In this document: one piece after another, positions 1-12,025 of the stretch
How positions within the stretch are numbered: position 1 is the stretch's first letter
Layout of the letters: every line of letters begins with the position of its first letter
Assembly: GCA_944990035.1 (NCBI GenBank)
Contig: CALYLX010000127.1
Span: 62,001 to 126,000, forward strand
Origin: Clitopilus passeckerianus
Taxonomy: Eukaryota > Basidiomycota > Agaricomycetes > Agaricales > Entolomataceae
Direction: 5' to 3'
Length of the DNA: 64,000 nucleotides
Notes under the pieces: model-generated
Database searches by the model: none
What the model was told of the DNA's origin: nothing
The model's input: only the letters and a program-made list of their open reading frames with translations
Translations under genes and position numbers: made by a program

Positions 1-2793
1 TCTTCCTTCTTCTTGTTTGGCGTCGCCTCCTCTCCTCTCCCGTCGTCGCCGTATTCCATTTTGCTCCCTTCCTCTCTTCCTTGCCTCAACCCAGCATTCG
101 GCTTTCGGCGTCGTTCTGGTACTTGTTTTGGTCTCCTTCCTCTCTCTCATAGACGGGGAGATGGAAGGCGGAAGATGTAGTGGTGCATGTGTTTGGAGGT
201 AGATGTGAGAGGTGGTGGGGATGCACGGTCGTGAATGATGCGACAAGGAGGCGAAATGAAGGCGAATCATTCTCGCTTCATAGTCTATAGATGGCGCGTA
301 CCTCCCCCGCCAAGCTCGGCCATACTGACCTTCTTCAGTTCCTTCCTCGTCCCCATCCACCTTCTCCTTCTTTCCCAAAAGGTGTCCCCTCATATCCTCC
401 TCCGACTCGCAACACCCCTTCCCTCCGTCCCCCGAAAGGTGCCTCAACGAACATAGTAGAGGCAGAGCCGAGACCTAAATTCCACGTTCGAGTTCTTGAT
501 AGACATCCCAGGTAGGGCCTAGGAACGGAGAAGGTTTGAGGGAGCCATGAGATCGACATAGGCTTGTGAAATGGGCGAGTGATACCCGGGAGGCGAGGAC
601 CTTCTTCAAGTTCGATATCCTCGATTTAGCCAAGGCGAATGTGTTCCCCTCCGTTCATCTCCAGTCAGCCATGGCAAGCGGAGAAACGACCCCGACCTGT
701 CGTTAGTGAATGTTAGGAGGGGGAGGTGTGGGCGTGGGCGTGGGTGGAGGATAGCTACGGACGGTTGTGTAGTTGATAGGACGGGGCGAGGTTCGTGGGA
801 GGTAGAAAGGGGAAGGATAGGAAGAATCGGCATTATTGGAGTGAGGATAAGGGGTGAGGGGTGAGGTAGTTCCGGGAGTTAGACTCAGAGTGTAATCGCA
901 GTGGGAAGGGTACGAGTACGGTGGAGTGGTCGCGCTTGATGTTATATAGGCAAGGATGGTTAGGTCGAGAGTATGTAGGGAGAGGTAGTGTGATAGGGAG
1001 GCAGAATTGGGGTTGGTGCGTTTGGTATCCAGGTTCGTCAGATTCCTCCTCATCCACCTTCTCCAATTCTTCCCCTGCTCGGGGGAGGTGGATGTAAAGG
1101 AAGGAAGGAAGGAATACGACCCTGGCGAGATCCAACACAAGGACGACGAAGATATCCTCCGAGTGGAGTTGTCCAGAAGCTATGGGTATTGACTGTGTAG
1201 CCGAGAATCACAAGTACAAGCTCATCATCGTCATTCTCAGAGTAAGAGGAGAGAATGCTGGCCGATCAAATCACGATGACGAAGTCGCGTCAATCGGTCT
1301 AGACTCATCAACCTCATCATCGCGTTTTGCAGTCATCCTCCATCTGTCTTCTCGATTCTAGCCTCACGCCTCCAATGTTGAGACTACTCTTCACACTAGG
1401 CCTCCCTCTGTGGTCGCTGCTGCTTAATGGATCCAAACGCGGTATTCCTGGACTAGGACGAATACTCCGCCGTACCCTTTCCACCTACCCAAGCATCCAG
1501 CCCACTCACGTCCTCCACTCGGCCCACCACAATGCCACCTTCATCATAATCTTCCTCATTGCATCCACCAGATCGGGTAACGACCCAGACTGAGAGGCGA
1601 GAGTGTTTTCAGCCAATTTGAGGTGGAAGAACACGAAGACGATCTGGGGAACGAAGAATGGAGAACGTCGTCGTTGACCCCACCTACGCCTACGCTAACT
1701 AACCCACATCCCTCCTCGCCTGCGCGCTCACGTTCACGCAAACCTCCATCATATACAGACCAAGACTCAACGCTTCTTCATCGATCATCCTTGGGCGCCT
1801 CCTACACACATCTTCTCCTCTGCCGAATCCCAGCCTGGCTCTGATACACTTCGTATTTCATCTCTAGTACTCTCCCCTGAGGTGTGCTCGACGCTGAGCC
1901 AATGGATGGCGGGTGTAAATATGAATAATCCGTCAAGGCATCCCGCATCCGACGCTGGAGTAGGAGTTGAAAGTTGGAAGTTGGAGGCAGGGTCTGGAGG
2001 CAGAGGGAAGAGTCGAGGGGATGTCGAGGAATGGGAGGAGGATGGACGGAGGAGGAGTTGGGTCACAGGAAGAGAGCACGAAGACGACGGGATTGACGAA
2101 GATGGACTTGGGTTGAAAGGAAGGAACCTCCACCTCCTCTCTCGACCGCCCGACCACCCGACCGACCTCAACATCCCTCCAATACCCCTACTCCTTGGCA
2201 ATCTTCGCATGACGGAACGGCCAATGTTCGTAGATAGAGGAGAACAGAGGGTCTCGTCCCTACGTCATGCCGTATTTTGCGTTGGTGTTTGAATTTGGAA
2301 CTTGAGAGTTGGAGGTCGGGGATGGGTGCAGAGGGAAGAGTCGAGGAGATGTCAATCTGTGGGAGGGGAAGAGGACGAGGAAGATGGGCGATGGGCAGGA
2401 TGAAGACGATGAGACGGGATTGATGAAGAACTTGAAAGGAACGATCTCTCTTTCCCTCCCTCAAACGCCCACATGACATGATATATCGATATCAGGAGTC
2501 AAAACTCAACGCCGACACTCGTACACTGGAAGGTGGACGAGTATACGCCGAAGACGAGAAGATGCGAGAGGCAGGGCGAAAGGAGTTTACCTGCTTGTAT
2601 ATCTATAGGATAGCAAATGGCATGTGAACCATCCTTTGAAAGTCGGTACACATCGAATCAAATTCAATCTCTGAATACAAGTTAAGAACGCTACAAGGTT
2701 TGGCTATTTAACTTTCGAGGACACGGTGTCAATACTGAAGCTCGGAACAATGCAGACCGCCGTCATGTGCACCACGGGATTCCTTGCCGGTGT
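1..2793. other. Gene-poor polypurine/polypyrimidine region
   Basis: I see no frame with coding character here. The DNA alternates GA-rich and CT-rich blocks, which gives long but compositionally biased open frames on both strands (Ser/Pro/Arg-rich), none with splice structure or family resemblance. The stretch about 1,882-2,460 resembles in wording and order a stretch about 7,980-8,330, suggesting old degenerate copies of one sequence. A further weak likeness links about 700-1,100 to about 4,070-4,560. Confidence 0.5.
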
Positions 2794-3243
2794 TTACCAC
2801 GGAGTACTGTCATCATAAGTCATAAGTAAGCTAAAAAACACTTCTGACAAAATAAAACGAGCGTACAGTTTTCCAGTGACGCTATTGGCACCACCAGAGA
2901 CAGTAAAGTTGCCCGCATCGTCGATGGCGATCTTAGCCTCGCCTCCACCGCCATAATTCCAAGTGCTAGAGGCACTCGCAAATTGGACAGCCCAGTCTCC
3001 GGGACCTGACACTGGATGCGGCTTTAGCGAACAAGTTCAGCACAAAATAATACAGATGGTGATACCCTTGGGCCCGACGTCAGAGAACTTGATGTATCCG
3101 AGGCCGGGAATGCAGAGCTGGTAGACGGAGCCTTGGGGGCCGAAGGGGCTGACGGGGCCGATGACCTCTTTGCCTGGTTGGCCACCGAGGATTATGTAGG
3201 ACCTGGAAGTGCCGGAGACGGTGACGGAGGTGATGGTGAACAT
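2794..3243 (-). CDS. Small Gly/Ser-rich hypothetical protein (111 aa)
   Basis: Not recognised. Three exons on the minus strand: 3243-3066, 3011-2867 and 2806-2794, with GT...AG introns of 54 and 60 bases and consistent phases; the last exon codes only a few residues ending in TPW and stop. The product starts MFTITSVTVSG, is rich in Gly, Ser, Thr and Val with alternating hydrophobic residues, and has no signal peptide or membrane segment. The look is of a small all-beta protein. A TATA-like box lies about 95 bases upstream of the ATG. Intron borders and codon-like composition support a real gene; function is open. Confidence 0.6.
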
Positions 3244-3338
3244 ATTGACTTGGATGGAACCAGTAAGAAGTTGATATAGAGGTTTTGAGAAGCTTGTGTC
3301 GATGAGAACACTGAGGAGAGACGGCCTGTTATTGACGG

Positions 3339-3346
3339 TTTATATA
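3339..3346 (-). promoter_or_regulatory. TATA-like box of the small hypothetical gene
   Basis: On the minus strand this reads TATATAAA, about 95 bases before the ATG at 3243. Position fits a core promoter with a short 5' leader. Confidence 0.45.
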
Positions 3347-3359
3347 GAGTCTCAAGTCG

Positions 3360-4789
3360 CAAGTTTCCCACACCAAAGTACTGGCAAGAAACGAGACAAC
3401 TGACAGCCAAGCTGTAAACTTCTGGGGCGAATACTCCCTGTCGAAGTCAGTTGACAGAGTTGGCAGAGTCCACCGGCGTAACACCGAGGGTGACAGCAGT
3501 AATGTCTTAGCCTCGGTCTTAGCCCTCAAATCGAGGGTGGTGGTACTATCAGACGTCGAAGCGGGAGCAGTGATGCTGACGGAGAAGGTACTCTACGCCG
3601 AACTTGAGTACCATGATCCATCACCTGCCAGGAGTACCCCACCGAAAGCATAACTGAAGGCAAGGGGTACGTCTGGTGCTTCGTACTTCTATCAACAAGA
3701 GCCGCGTAGGCCCACACATTAACACCTTGATTGGTTCCACAGAGCGTCAGGAGCGCATCGATGATACATGTGAAAGTTAAAACTGACCTGAGCAGCCGCA
3801 GCCTCATGCTCAACGACACAACTGAGAGGTATCTGATGTGTGGCGATTCTGTGTTGGAGGAGTCAACGACAAGTACCCTCGCTTTTCCAACGAGCTGTTA
3901 CGAATTGGGCAGTCATATCGGGGAGCACAAGTGAAATACCAGATCATCGTGTTACGTTTCATTGAGGTAGGACTCCGTAGGAGCGAAAAGGAAGAATGAT
4001 AACTATCATTGGAGAAGGTGGATCGATTTGATGAAGGTTAGATCTAATACGAGGAACGCGATGATACCCTCTACAAATGGCTGGTGGAGAGGTAGACGAG
4101 GTTATGGAGATTGACGAGGCTATGGAGATTGAGATGAGTGAATGCGTGCAAAAGAGGGGGACAAGATCGACTGTACCTTTCCGCCGAGAAGAGATTGTCA
4201 CAAGTTCGTTCTAATCGGGCCTCCGCGCAAGGAAGTATCGATAGCACACGCTCGAATCCACTAAAGGATGGGCACCAGGGTAAGAGTGAGGTGGTTCCTG
4301 CGGGTACAGCCGAAGTCGAAGTCGCACGAGCGGGAGGGCGAGTACGAGTAGTCAGTGGGGTCGAGGTGGGGAAGACCATAGTGAATCCGAGGGTATGGCT
4401 AATCGTGGCTTGTGTTCTATGGCCAAGGATAGCGAACCTGAGGGTGAGATGGTAAGGACGCCATGGACCGGGATGGGAATCCTTCACGGCTCGAGGTAGT
4501 TTCGTTCTTTGAGTTCGGATATGCTGGGCTTAAAATCCTTCCTCATCTACTTCCCTCAGTTCTTCATCTGCCCCTAACGATAACCCAAACATTTCCCCTC
4601 GACTCGTAATTGCGATCTCCATTAGTCACCTAAGAATACCCCAACGAGCCTGAGAATGGCCAGACGGAACGTAATAGAGATCCTTGGCTCTTGATAGTAG
4701 CCGCCACCAGATGCAAAGTAGTCATTCGAGCAGAGAGCAGATTTCAGCCTATGAACAACATAGGGTTTTTGGGAAAATGGATTATTGAG
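3360..4789. other. Intergenic, no supported gene
   Basis: Short open frames on both strands show biased composition and no splice-consistent continuation. Nothing else recognised. Confidence 0.4.
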
Positions 4790-5525
4790 GTCGGTGCCTA
4801 CGATGGAAGGACGATACGGAGGATGCGAAGGTTTTCATCGTAAGTTGGTACCAGGTGTACGCGTAACTGATCCTCGGCCTTGGCTAGCGAAGTAGAGATG
4901 TAGCACCTATCGGATCCTTCGTGGTTTTCATGAGTGGGGAACGACAAGGTGGGGGGAGAGAAGTACAATCCCGAACCCGTCTTCTCACAATCCATCCTCC
5001 GTGTAGCCGAGTAATAGTAGCACAATCTCAGGGTTAAGTGTACTATCCACTGGAGCATCGAGTTGAAGACAGAGAGACAAGGAAGAATCAGAACCATTGA
5101 AGAAGTCGTGTCAATCCCTGGTCGATTCGTTATGTAATGGATCCGGACCTATCGGACCCACAGCCACACGCCCATCGCCACCCCCTTTTCAATTCCTTGC
5201 AACCACCCAGTTGACTACTTGCACTAACCCATTTCCGAGCATGGCTATGGAGCTGAATCTATACTTCTACATTCTCTGAAGCTTCAGCCTATGGATGTCA
5301 GAACAAACAACGTCGCCAGTTCTTTCATCTGCCAACCAATACCTTAGCTGTAGGTTTGCCTATACATATTCGTCTATCTAGCTAGACCTGGCTCCAGCAC
5401 AATACAACGATCCTAAGCTCTGTCTGGAGGCCTGGAGTCCTTTCTCCTCCTTCTTCTGCCTGTGGGGTGAACTTGGCGAAGATGATGGAAACCGTCTCGT
5501 CTGTCCGCAGGAGACTGAAGGTAGG
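4790..5525. repeat. Diverged direct repeat, copy 1
   Basis: About 5,100-5,525 aligns by eye, in the same order and orientation, with about 6,910-7,325. Shared anchors include AGTTGACTA followed by CTAACCC/CTAGCCC, GAGCA..GGC, CTCTGAAGCTTCAGCCT versus TTTGAACTCTCAACCTG, and GGAGACTGAAGGTA versus GGAGGCTGAAGGTA at the right end. The segment 4,790-5,100 has weaker similarity to 6,730-6,910. The two copies bracket the Cyt-like gene. The pair is clearly diverged; no terminal structure of a known element was seen. Confidence 0.55.
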
Positions 5526-5882
5526 TGAAGAGGAGGGAATAACATGCATAGGAAGCATAAGAAAGGCAACGAGAACAAGGATCAGTAGCACAATTCAGAG
5601 CCCGTCGGTGTCTTTCGTTCTCAGCTTAGAGAAAGGGTACCATTGTTATAGATAGTACACATGTACCGGCAAGCTACAGCGAACAGATAGCAAGCCAAGA
5701 ATAAAGCTACCGAGTGACCTAAAACCAAGATGTATTAGAGACCGACTGCGCTTCATCAATCAACAAGAACCGCTCACTGGAATGCTTCAATCGCTAGGGT
5801 CCTCGAAGTCCTTCTGAAAAACCAGCATCATGCTATCGATTTGGACACTGAAAGGCTCGCACTTCTTTTCGGTCAAATAGTA

Positions 5883-6447
5883 TCACGAGGACTCCGCAGA
5901 CAAGTCCCCAGAAACCAAGATCGTGGTCACCAGAGTGTAGAAATAGGACGGTAAATCATCGTTAGGGACAGAGATAGCAACGCGGTATTCCCAAGACGAA
6001 GTTGGCCCATTCAATGCGAATTGGAGAAAGCCTTTATTCTTCTCTTCCCCCAGGTTGGTGAGTGTATTCAAGATAGCTGCTGCGACTTTGGGTTGATCGA
6101 AATTGATTTTAAGGGAATCGTGGATCAGCTGTACGATTTCGTCAGCAAGGGCCCAAAGTTCCGATGCTTGTTCCTTGATCTTGGCGATCTTAAATTTACT
6201 GAATGACATAGTTTCGCCTGCGTTTTTCTCGACAGCCGTGAAGAACAACTTCCAATCGAAGCGCGACTCGGCGTCCTCGAGGCGGAGATTCAGATGAGTC
6301 AGATGACGTCCTGCAAACTTCAAAATTTGCGTAATTGTGGGGTTGAGGTCCTCCGAAACGAGAGAAATGGACTGGAATGCTGCATCCAATAATAGTTTAG
6401 ATTTCGCCTGAGAGAGTATGGAATTGGGACATACCTCTTTCGGACAT
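5883..6447 (-). CDS. Cyt/volvatoxin-like (Bac_thur_toxin fold) protein
   Basis: Minus-strand gene with a 13-base first exon (6447-6435, MSER plus one base), a 55-base GTATGT...GCAG intron with a CTAAAC branch site, and a second exon 6379-5883; about 169 aa. From the AFQ... start through FDW, a helix pair, TLTNLGEE, a tryptophan-containing strand and LPSYFYTLV, the order and spacing of hydrophobic and aromatic positions resemble the single-domain Cyt delta-endotoxin/volvatoxin fold. Known members insert into lipid membranes and form pores; fungal homologues occur in mushrooms. The product has no signal peptide, as expected of the family, but is shorter than usual, so the C-terminal strand may be missing or coded by an unrecognised exon. 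It lies alone between two direct repeats. Family call rests on pattern recognition only. Confidence 0.5.
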
Positions 6448-6729
6448 TGTGGACGATGATTGGGTGTTGTGGGAGGGTGGGACTGAACGATCTGGGGACA
6501 TGGAGATGACGATTCAGGACTTATATTCATACGCCAGGAAACCCATACTCGGCAGGAAGTTTCTACCGGGAACTTGAACCGATCTGGGTGACGGGTGTAA
6601 TGGGGTGTTTGATTGACGGGGCGAATGAAGGAATTCGGAGGCACACATCGTGGTTCGAAAGTGGGATCACGTGCGACACACTGTCATTTAGAACTGACCC
6701 CGATATACCCAACAAGATGGACATCGATG

Positions 6730-7325
6730 GACCTGATAGTGGCAGACCTTGAGGAGGAACACCCTCCTAACGGCGGGGGCGCCGATTCTACCGTACTCGG
6801 TCCGGGAATCCGTATGAGTGGGGAGTGAGGAGTGGGGAGAGGTTAAGGGGGTCAGTTGGGATCGCAAAGTCGATTGTACCTCCGGCATCCTAGTCATCTT
6901 CCGTTTTTTCTCTCTCAACTCCATACCATCGTGTAGTCGATTGACTTATTATGTAAGCCACTCGTCACAGCCACAGGGTCGTCAATCATGGTGCATTCCT
7001 TCCATTCGTTTTTGTTGCACCCACTCAGTTGACTATTCGCGCTAGCCCGTATATGAGCACGATGGCGAAACTACATTGGTTCTCTTGCATCCTTTGAACT
7101 CTCAACCTGCCCGATAGCAGAAGCAATGTCGGCATTCTTCGTCAATGTTTCAACGACAAATCTAGTTCCGCACCTAAAGGCCCAACGTCGTGCTCGAGCT
7201 TGATCCTGCAAAACTCCGACAGCCCCAAGCTTTGTCCGAAGACCTTCCTTCTTTCTCCTTCACCCCTGTGCACAGGCCGGTGAAAAGGATGAAGACCGTG
7301 TAGTTTGTCTGGAGGCTGAAGGTAC
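6730..7325. repeat. Diverged direct repeat, copy 2
   Basis: Partner of the repeat at 4,790-5,525, same orientation, starting about 280 bases upstream of the Cyt-like gene's ATG. The best conserved part is 6,910-7,325. No coding frame is preserved between the two copies, so the repeat is probably non-coding. Confidence 0.55.
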
Positions 7326-8960
7326 TGTCCTCTCCTTTCTTCCGCATTTAGCTGCTGATTGGACTATCTTTATCTTAGGCTCCACCTGACAGGAGCGTCT
7401 AAGTACTTGCATCAGGGGCTTTACGCGCTCTTCCTCTATTCACCGGGTCTTTCTCCCATGTTCGTTGACGGTCAATCTGTCCTGCCCCGCAGAAATCTCT
7501 TCCCCGTGCCACCACCTCCGTCGGCTCGGCGCGTTGTCTAATCCCCAGCTCGACAAGCACACGCGCTCCTACGTACCGAAGAGTCTCACCTCGGTGGTCT
7601 GGGGGTGGCTTTTGAATCCGAACGAGATATACAATATCGTCTCTCTAAACCCTCTAACTACTCATCAGGATGGCACCCACCGCACTGGACTACTGGCAGC
7701 TTCAGAATGCCCACGGCCTATATCACCCCTTTCACCTTTCTTGACGCCATGACGACTTGTACCAGCTCTTCGAATCCTCGAAGGGACGGGGATGACTCAT
7801 ATCTTGTAACCTTGAACCCGTTACTCCCTATGCAGTAGCCAGCAGCCGAAAATCAGCCAAGAACCCTTCCTCGTCCTCGCGTTTGCGGTTACTGGCCACC
7901 TTCCTCGAGTTCGTTTGGCGAACACAACTCACGGCTTTCCAGCCATGGACTCGCTCCAGAAAAATATTCTGGATCCTTGGTGCCGACATGCTCTCGGCTG
8001 CAGGGTGGTGGAGATTGAACATTTATTGCGGTATTCGGTGTAGGAGTGGGAGCTGGGATTTCGAAGCTAGAGTTGGAGGAAATGTAGACGGGGATGTCGA
8101 CAAGGAAAGAGAACTAGGAGACGGGGAGGATGGGACAGAGAATGACTCGAAGGAAGGAGATGGGCATGAAGAGGACAAGAGCGTGGAGGAAGCACTCGAG
8201 GAACAACTTCCTCGTCCCGCCCTCCGACACGATATCATGGCTTAATATCAACCCTTGCATGTCGGACTCGCCAATGGTGACTCCATGGAGACGAGACGAT
8301 ATGAGGAACGGGGCACGCAGGATGCAAGATGGAGGACGTAGAACCCATTATTCTTCTCCAATCTATCCTCGACCCCGCCTCCACCGCCGCCGACTACGTA
8401 ACCCACCTAAGACCAATGTCACGTCCCCGCCCTCGTCCTCGTCCATTCCTCCCCCATCTCCTCCCACCCCTCTTTTAGGTCGTTCAACCTCTCGTAACAA
8501 TCAGACCTCGAGGCCTCACTCTCAATCTCCAACCTCCAAACACGAGTTCTATCCCTACCCTTCGGCACGCTGTCTGCACCCTACTATCCAGCTAGACACG
8601 TACACGCACACCCTCACCAGCGCCATCTCTAAGAGGATTTGGTGAAGTGGAGTGGTCACAAGCTATCAGCTTCTCACGGAAGAATGTTGACTTCAGCGCA
8701 TAACGATCATAACTTCTCCCAGGGAAGTAAAGCTACTCGCGCGTAGAAAGTTGAATTGATGGTTTCAAATTTGGATACATGCATATTGTTACAGGAGTAG
8801 GAAGAATAACATGGGTACAAAAACTACAGTTGCAAGGCTTAGAGAAAAAAGGCATAGATCCCGGTTTGTTGACGGTTACACAGCACATTGCGAGCGAGAG
8901 GACATTGCAGGCCACATTGATGAGGCGGCCTCTGGAAAAATACGAATTAGATCCAAGCCA
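7326..8960. other. Gene-poor GA/CT-rich stretch
   Basis: Open frames here are Ser/Pro/Arg-rich on one strand and Glu/Lys/Asp-rich on the other, typical of GA/CT-biased DNA rather than genes. About 7,980-8,330 resembles about 1,882-2,460. No gene supported. Confidence 0.4.
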
Positions 8961-9049
8961 AACCACCCTACTGGAGACCTAATTTCGACAAATACTTACA
9001 GGACGCAGAGTGACATATTGAAACGATCATTTCACGGGTTGGTGCTTTA

Positions 9050-9570
9050 GGTGCATACAACGAACTATTTGATGAACGAGGCGAGCGGGAGGGTCTGCGA
9101 GTCCAGCTGCAGTTTTCTAGTAGCCCAAAATCAAGCGAACATGCACGAACCTTTCCTTCATCTTTCAACCGGTACATCAGCTTGTCCAAGATGTTCTTCT
9201 TTGCGTTTGACACATGCCTATCTGGTTGGCGAAGATGCGCCCAGTTCATGAAGTAGCCAAGAAGTGTGGCTTTTGGCTGAGACGACGACAACGGGGCCCA
9301 CGCTTTGAGAGTGGCCTCGATTCCAGCGTAGTTATCATCCAAAATATTTGAGGCGTCGATTCAATCGAACTTTATTTATGGAGGGACTCCCAAGGAAGAC
9401 AAAAATCCACTTCGTATCATGGAGGGGAGCTCGATGGCATCATCGTTAGATATTCTAATTGAGATGTCGAAATTCTGAAGGCAATGTGCGAAGCGACGGA
9501 GCTGATCTGAGATGTAAAAGTACAGGCGACCGTAGATGTCTTCGGAGGGGGTGCGCCATGGACATTTCCT
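9050..9570 (-). pseudogene. 3' part of an unrecognised gene, lacking its 5' end
   Basis: Minus-strand sequence reads as protein in two pieces: one from about 9,570 to 9,380 (DIYGRLYFYISDQLRRF, then ISNDDAIELPSM) and one from about 9,330 to 9,080 (DDNYAGIEATLKAWAPL, GYFMNWAHLRQP, LDKLMYRLKDEGKVRACSLD). Both look like ordinary protein and are probably exons of one gene with a short intron between them. No start or 5' exons are visible, because the upstream sequence switches directly into a different, membrane-protein gene. Family not recognised. I read this as a gene fragment captured next to another truncated gene. Confidence 0.35.
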
Positions 9571-10197
9571 GCCTTGTGATCCGAGCGAGACTTCCTTGCC
9601 TAGAATCACAACAGAGGCAGACAGGGAGCATGGTTGAGATATTCCAAAGCTCGTTGGGCGGCTCCAAAGCGAAATACCAATTGTAGCCATAAGAGTCAAG
9701 TGAAGGGAACCGATCGCAAAAACTGGATTTTCCAAAGCGTTCCCGATCTCAGCGACCCATACGAATCGAGGACTTTCAGCGTGATGCGAGATAGAGTCTG
9801 TATCTCTGTCGTCCGCGCCTTTACTCAGACCCATCCGATCTTGCTTTTCCTGTGTGAGTCGAAGGTCTGCTCGGTGATAGACGTAGAGTAGGAAGTAGAG
9901 GAACAAGTTGGTGTTATTTATCCAACTCAGATTGAGGATAATAGCAGTATGAAAATTTGTGATGCCCTCTGTGCGAGTCTGGACCGCAGCTGAAACCAGG
10001 ATGGCAAAAGCGGTGATGAGTATTGTCGTTGATTGGGTTTCCAATGTCTCCAATTCGGTGGGCGTGACCCTCCTCTCGAGGAGGGCGAAGATTGCAGGCG
10101 CGAAACCGAGGAAATTCTAAGCGCAGATTGCTGCCCTTACGCCAATTCCTGAGATATCGGGGTTGGAGGGAATAAGACAGAACGGAGAGTCCGACAT
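9571..10197 (-). pseudogene. Agaricomycete multi-pass membrane protein, nonsense and truncated
   Basis: ATG at 10197 opens MSDSPFCLIPSNPDIS, followed by GIGVRAAICA, then an in-frame TAG (10119-10117), and the frame continues without interruption as NFLGFAPAIFALL and VTPTELETLETQSTTILI, then membrane segments rich in Ile, Leu and Phe (for example SWINNTNLFLYFLLYVYH). The style matches a family of hydrophobic proteins common in mushroom genomes, in which I expect Gln at the stop position; CAG to TAG would account for it. After GKEVSLGSQG (about 9,575) the expected last membrane segment is absent and the frame runs into unrelated sequence. Both the stop and the lost 3' end argue for a pseudogene. 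Confidence 0.55.
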
Positions 10198-12025
10198 CCT
10201 CAGTCACGGAGGAAGCTGCCAGATGCTAGGGTAATACACTCGCGAGAAGTGGACGATTTATGAATCCTTATATGACATGAGCATACTCACGACTCTCTAT
10301 GCTTCCGCGCGTCGGATGTGGGTCCATATGTACTACAATATATCAGCCTTTGATGGCGAGTCGACAAAGGGTTCCCTGCATTAGCCTTGTCACCTCATTG
10401 TCGACATCCAGTGCGCCCACAAAACGCCTTGTGATCGGTACCATGGCTGCCCTGAATGACCATCTGTGTATTATCGTCAATTCAGAAGGTGATCCCGGGC
10501 GATTCCAGGATATCGGTAACGGGACAAACCCAATCGGACCAAAGGCGTTCAGAAAAGCCACCCGAAGTCATGTTTCTCAGCACCAGCATATTAATAAACA
10601 GAACAACAACCTTCTTAATTAATATATTACACAAGAGATGCGTACCGAGGTTGGCAGAAAGTCTACGACAGTGTATCTTCATTCACCCCCCGTCTCGTTT
10701 CCCTCGTCCTAGGCTCCCTCCACCTCGTGTCCCTTCCCCATACATCTATTCCCATTCATGCACCCCCCATCCCCGGTCCACGACGATCCCGCGGCGCCGC
10801 CCAACCGACTCCGTTTGTGGCACCACAGCCAATAGCCGGGGTGCCGCTCAAATTCTTCAACTTAGGAGGACTTCAATCAGGCTCGTCCCTGAGGAATGAG
10901 GATGAAGCCCACCTACCCACACACACATACCTCAGTATTTCAAGGTCCTTACGTTTCTCGTTCACGCCACTGGGCTTCGGTGAATTCTTCAGCTCGTCTT
11001 CCGTTCCGGGTAGGGATTCTCCCACCACCGTCCCCGCGTGATTAGGGTTGAGCCAAGCTTTTGACGAACAGGACCTGGAAACGAGAGTTAAAATCAATTG
11101 GGGACTTAGTTTAGGCAAAAGTGCCCACCGTAAACATGGCCGTGCTTGAGGCGTTTTGGGGCGACGTCGACAGGAAGTGATTAGCGCCTCAAACATCTGG
11201 ATATTAGGGTTCAGCCGCGTTGTCCTTCGTCGTCTCTGTCGGCGAGGCAAACGCCACCCTGGTCGTTGTTCGGGGTGGGGGTGTAAGAAGAGTCCCTGTC
11301 GTAGTTGGGTTACAGTCGTCGTTGACACCTAAGTATGGGTCTGGTGAGTAAATCGCGGGATGGTAGGAGATATGAACGCGTACCCGTCGTATTACCAACA
11401 GTAGTAGATGGTTTTCTACACCACTTTGAAACGGACTTCGTCGGATTAGGTACGGTTATGGCTTGACCAAGACCCTTATTGTATCAGCCCTTGCGAAGGG
11501 TTGATGATCCGAAATCACTTTCTGCTGGAGAAAAGGAATGATTGGGAGGAGGAAGTCGACAGGGGAAAGAAGCGGCATACCTGTTAGCGCCATATACAGA
11601 CCTCCACTGTCAACTCGTTTCTGGCGGCCCTTCGTTCCCTGTAATGTACCCTCTAGTACACGAAGACTGATGATGACTAGGGGCAGAGGGGTGGACATGA
11701 GCTACGGTTTTTGGATGGAGGAGGAGGAAGAGATGAATACCGATGATATTAGAGTGCCTTGATCGATTCTGTCTCGACAGGCGCCTTGCTGCGGCTGGGG
11801 ATAGTGATAGCCGTTCTGCCCATCGGGAGGGTACAGGAGTCCTATACCGCAGGCGGCACGCCAATGGAAGCTCGTGTAGGGCCTAGGACCAAAAAGGGCC
11901 TATAGACTATAGTTGGCAATATATGGATTTGAAAGGTGGCATTAGTAGTCGTTCTCGCCGGATTCTTCTTCTTGGTTGAGCAAAACTGGAACGGTTGGGT
12001 ACGAGAGTGAACTAAAGGGATAGTA
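10198..12025. other. Intergenic, no supported gene
   Basis: Only short biased frames; no splice-consistent gene, no recognisable domain. Confidence 0.4.

Noticed and set aside
703..1140. 145-codon minus-strand frame, Ser/Pro/Thr-rich
   Set aside because: Composition reflects the CT-rich strand; no family match, splice plan or start context.
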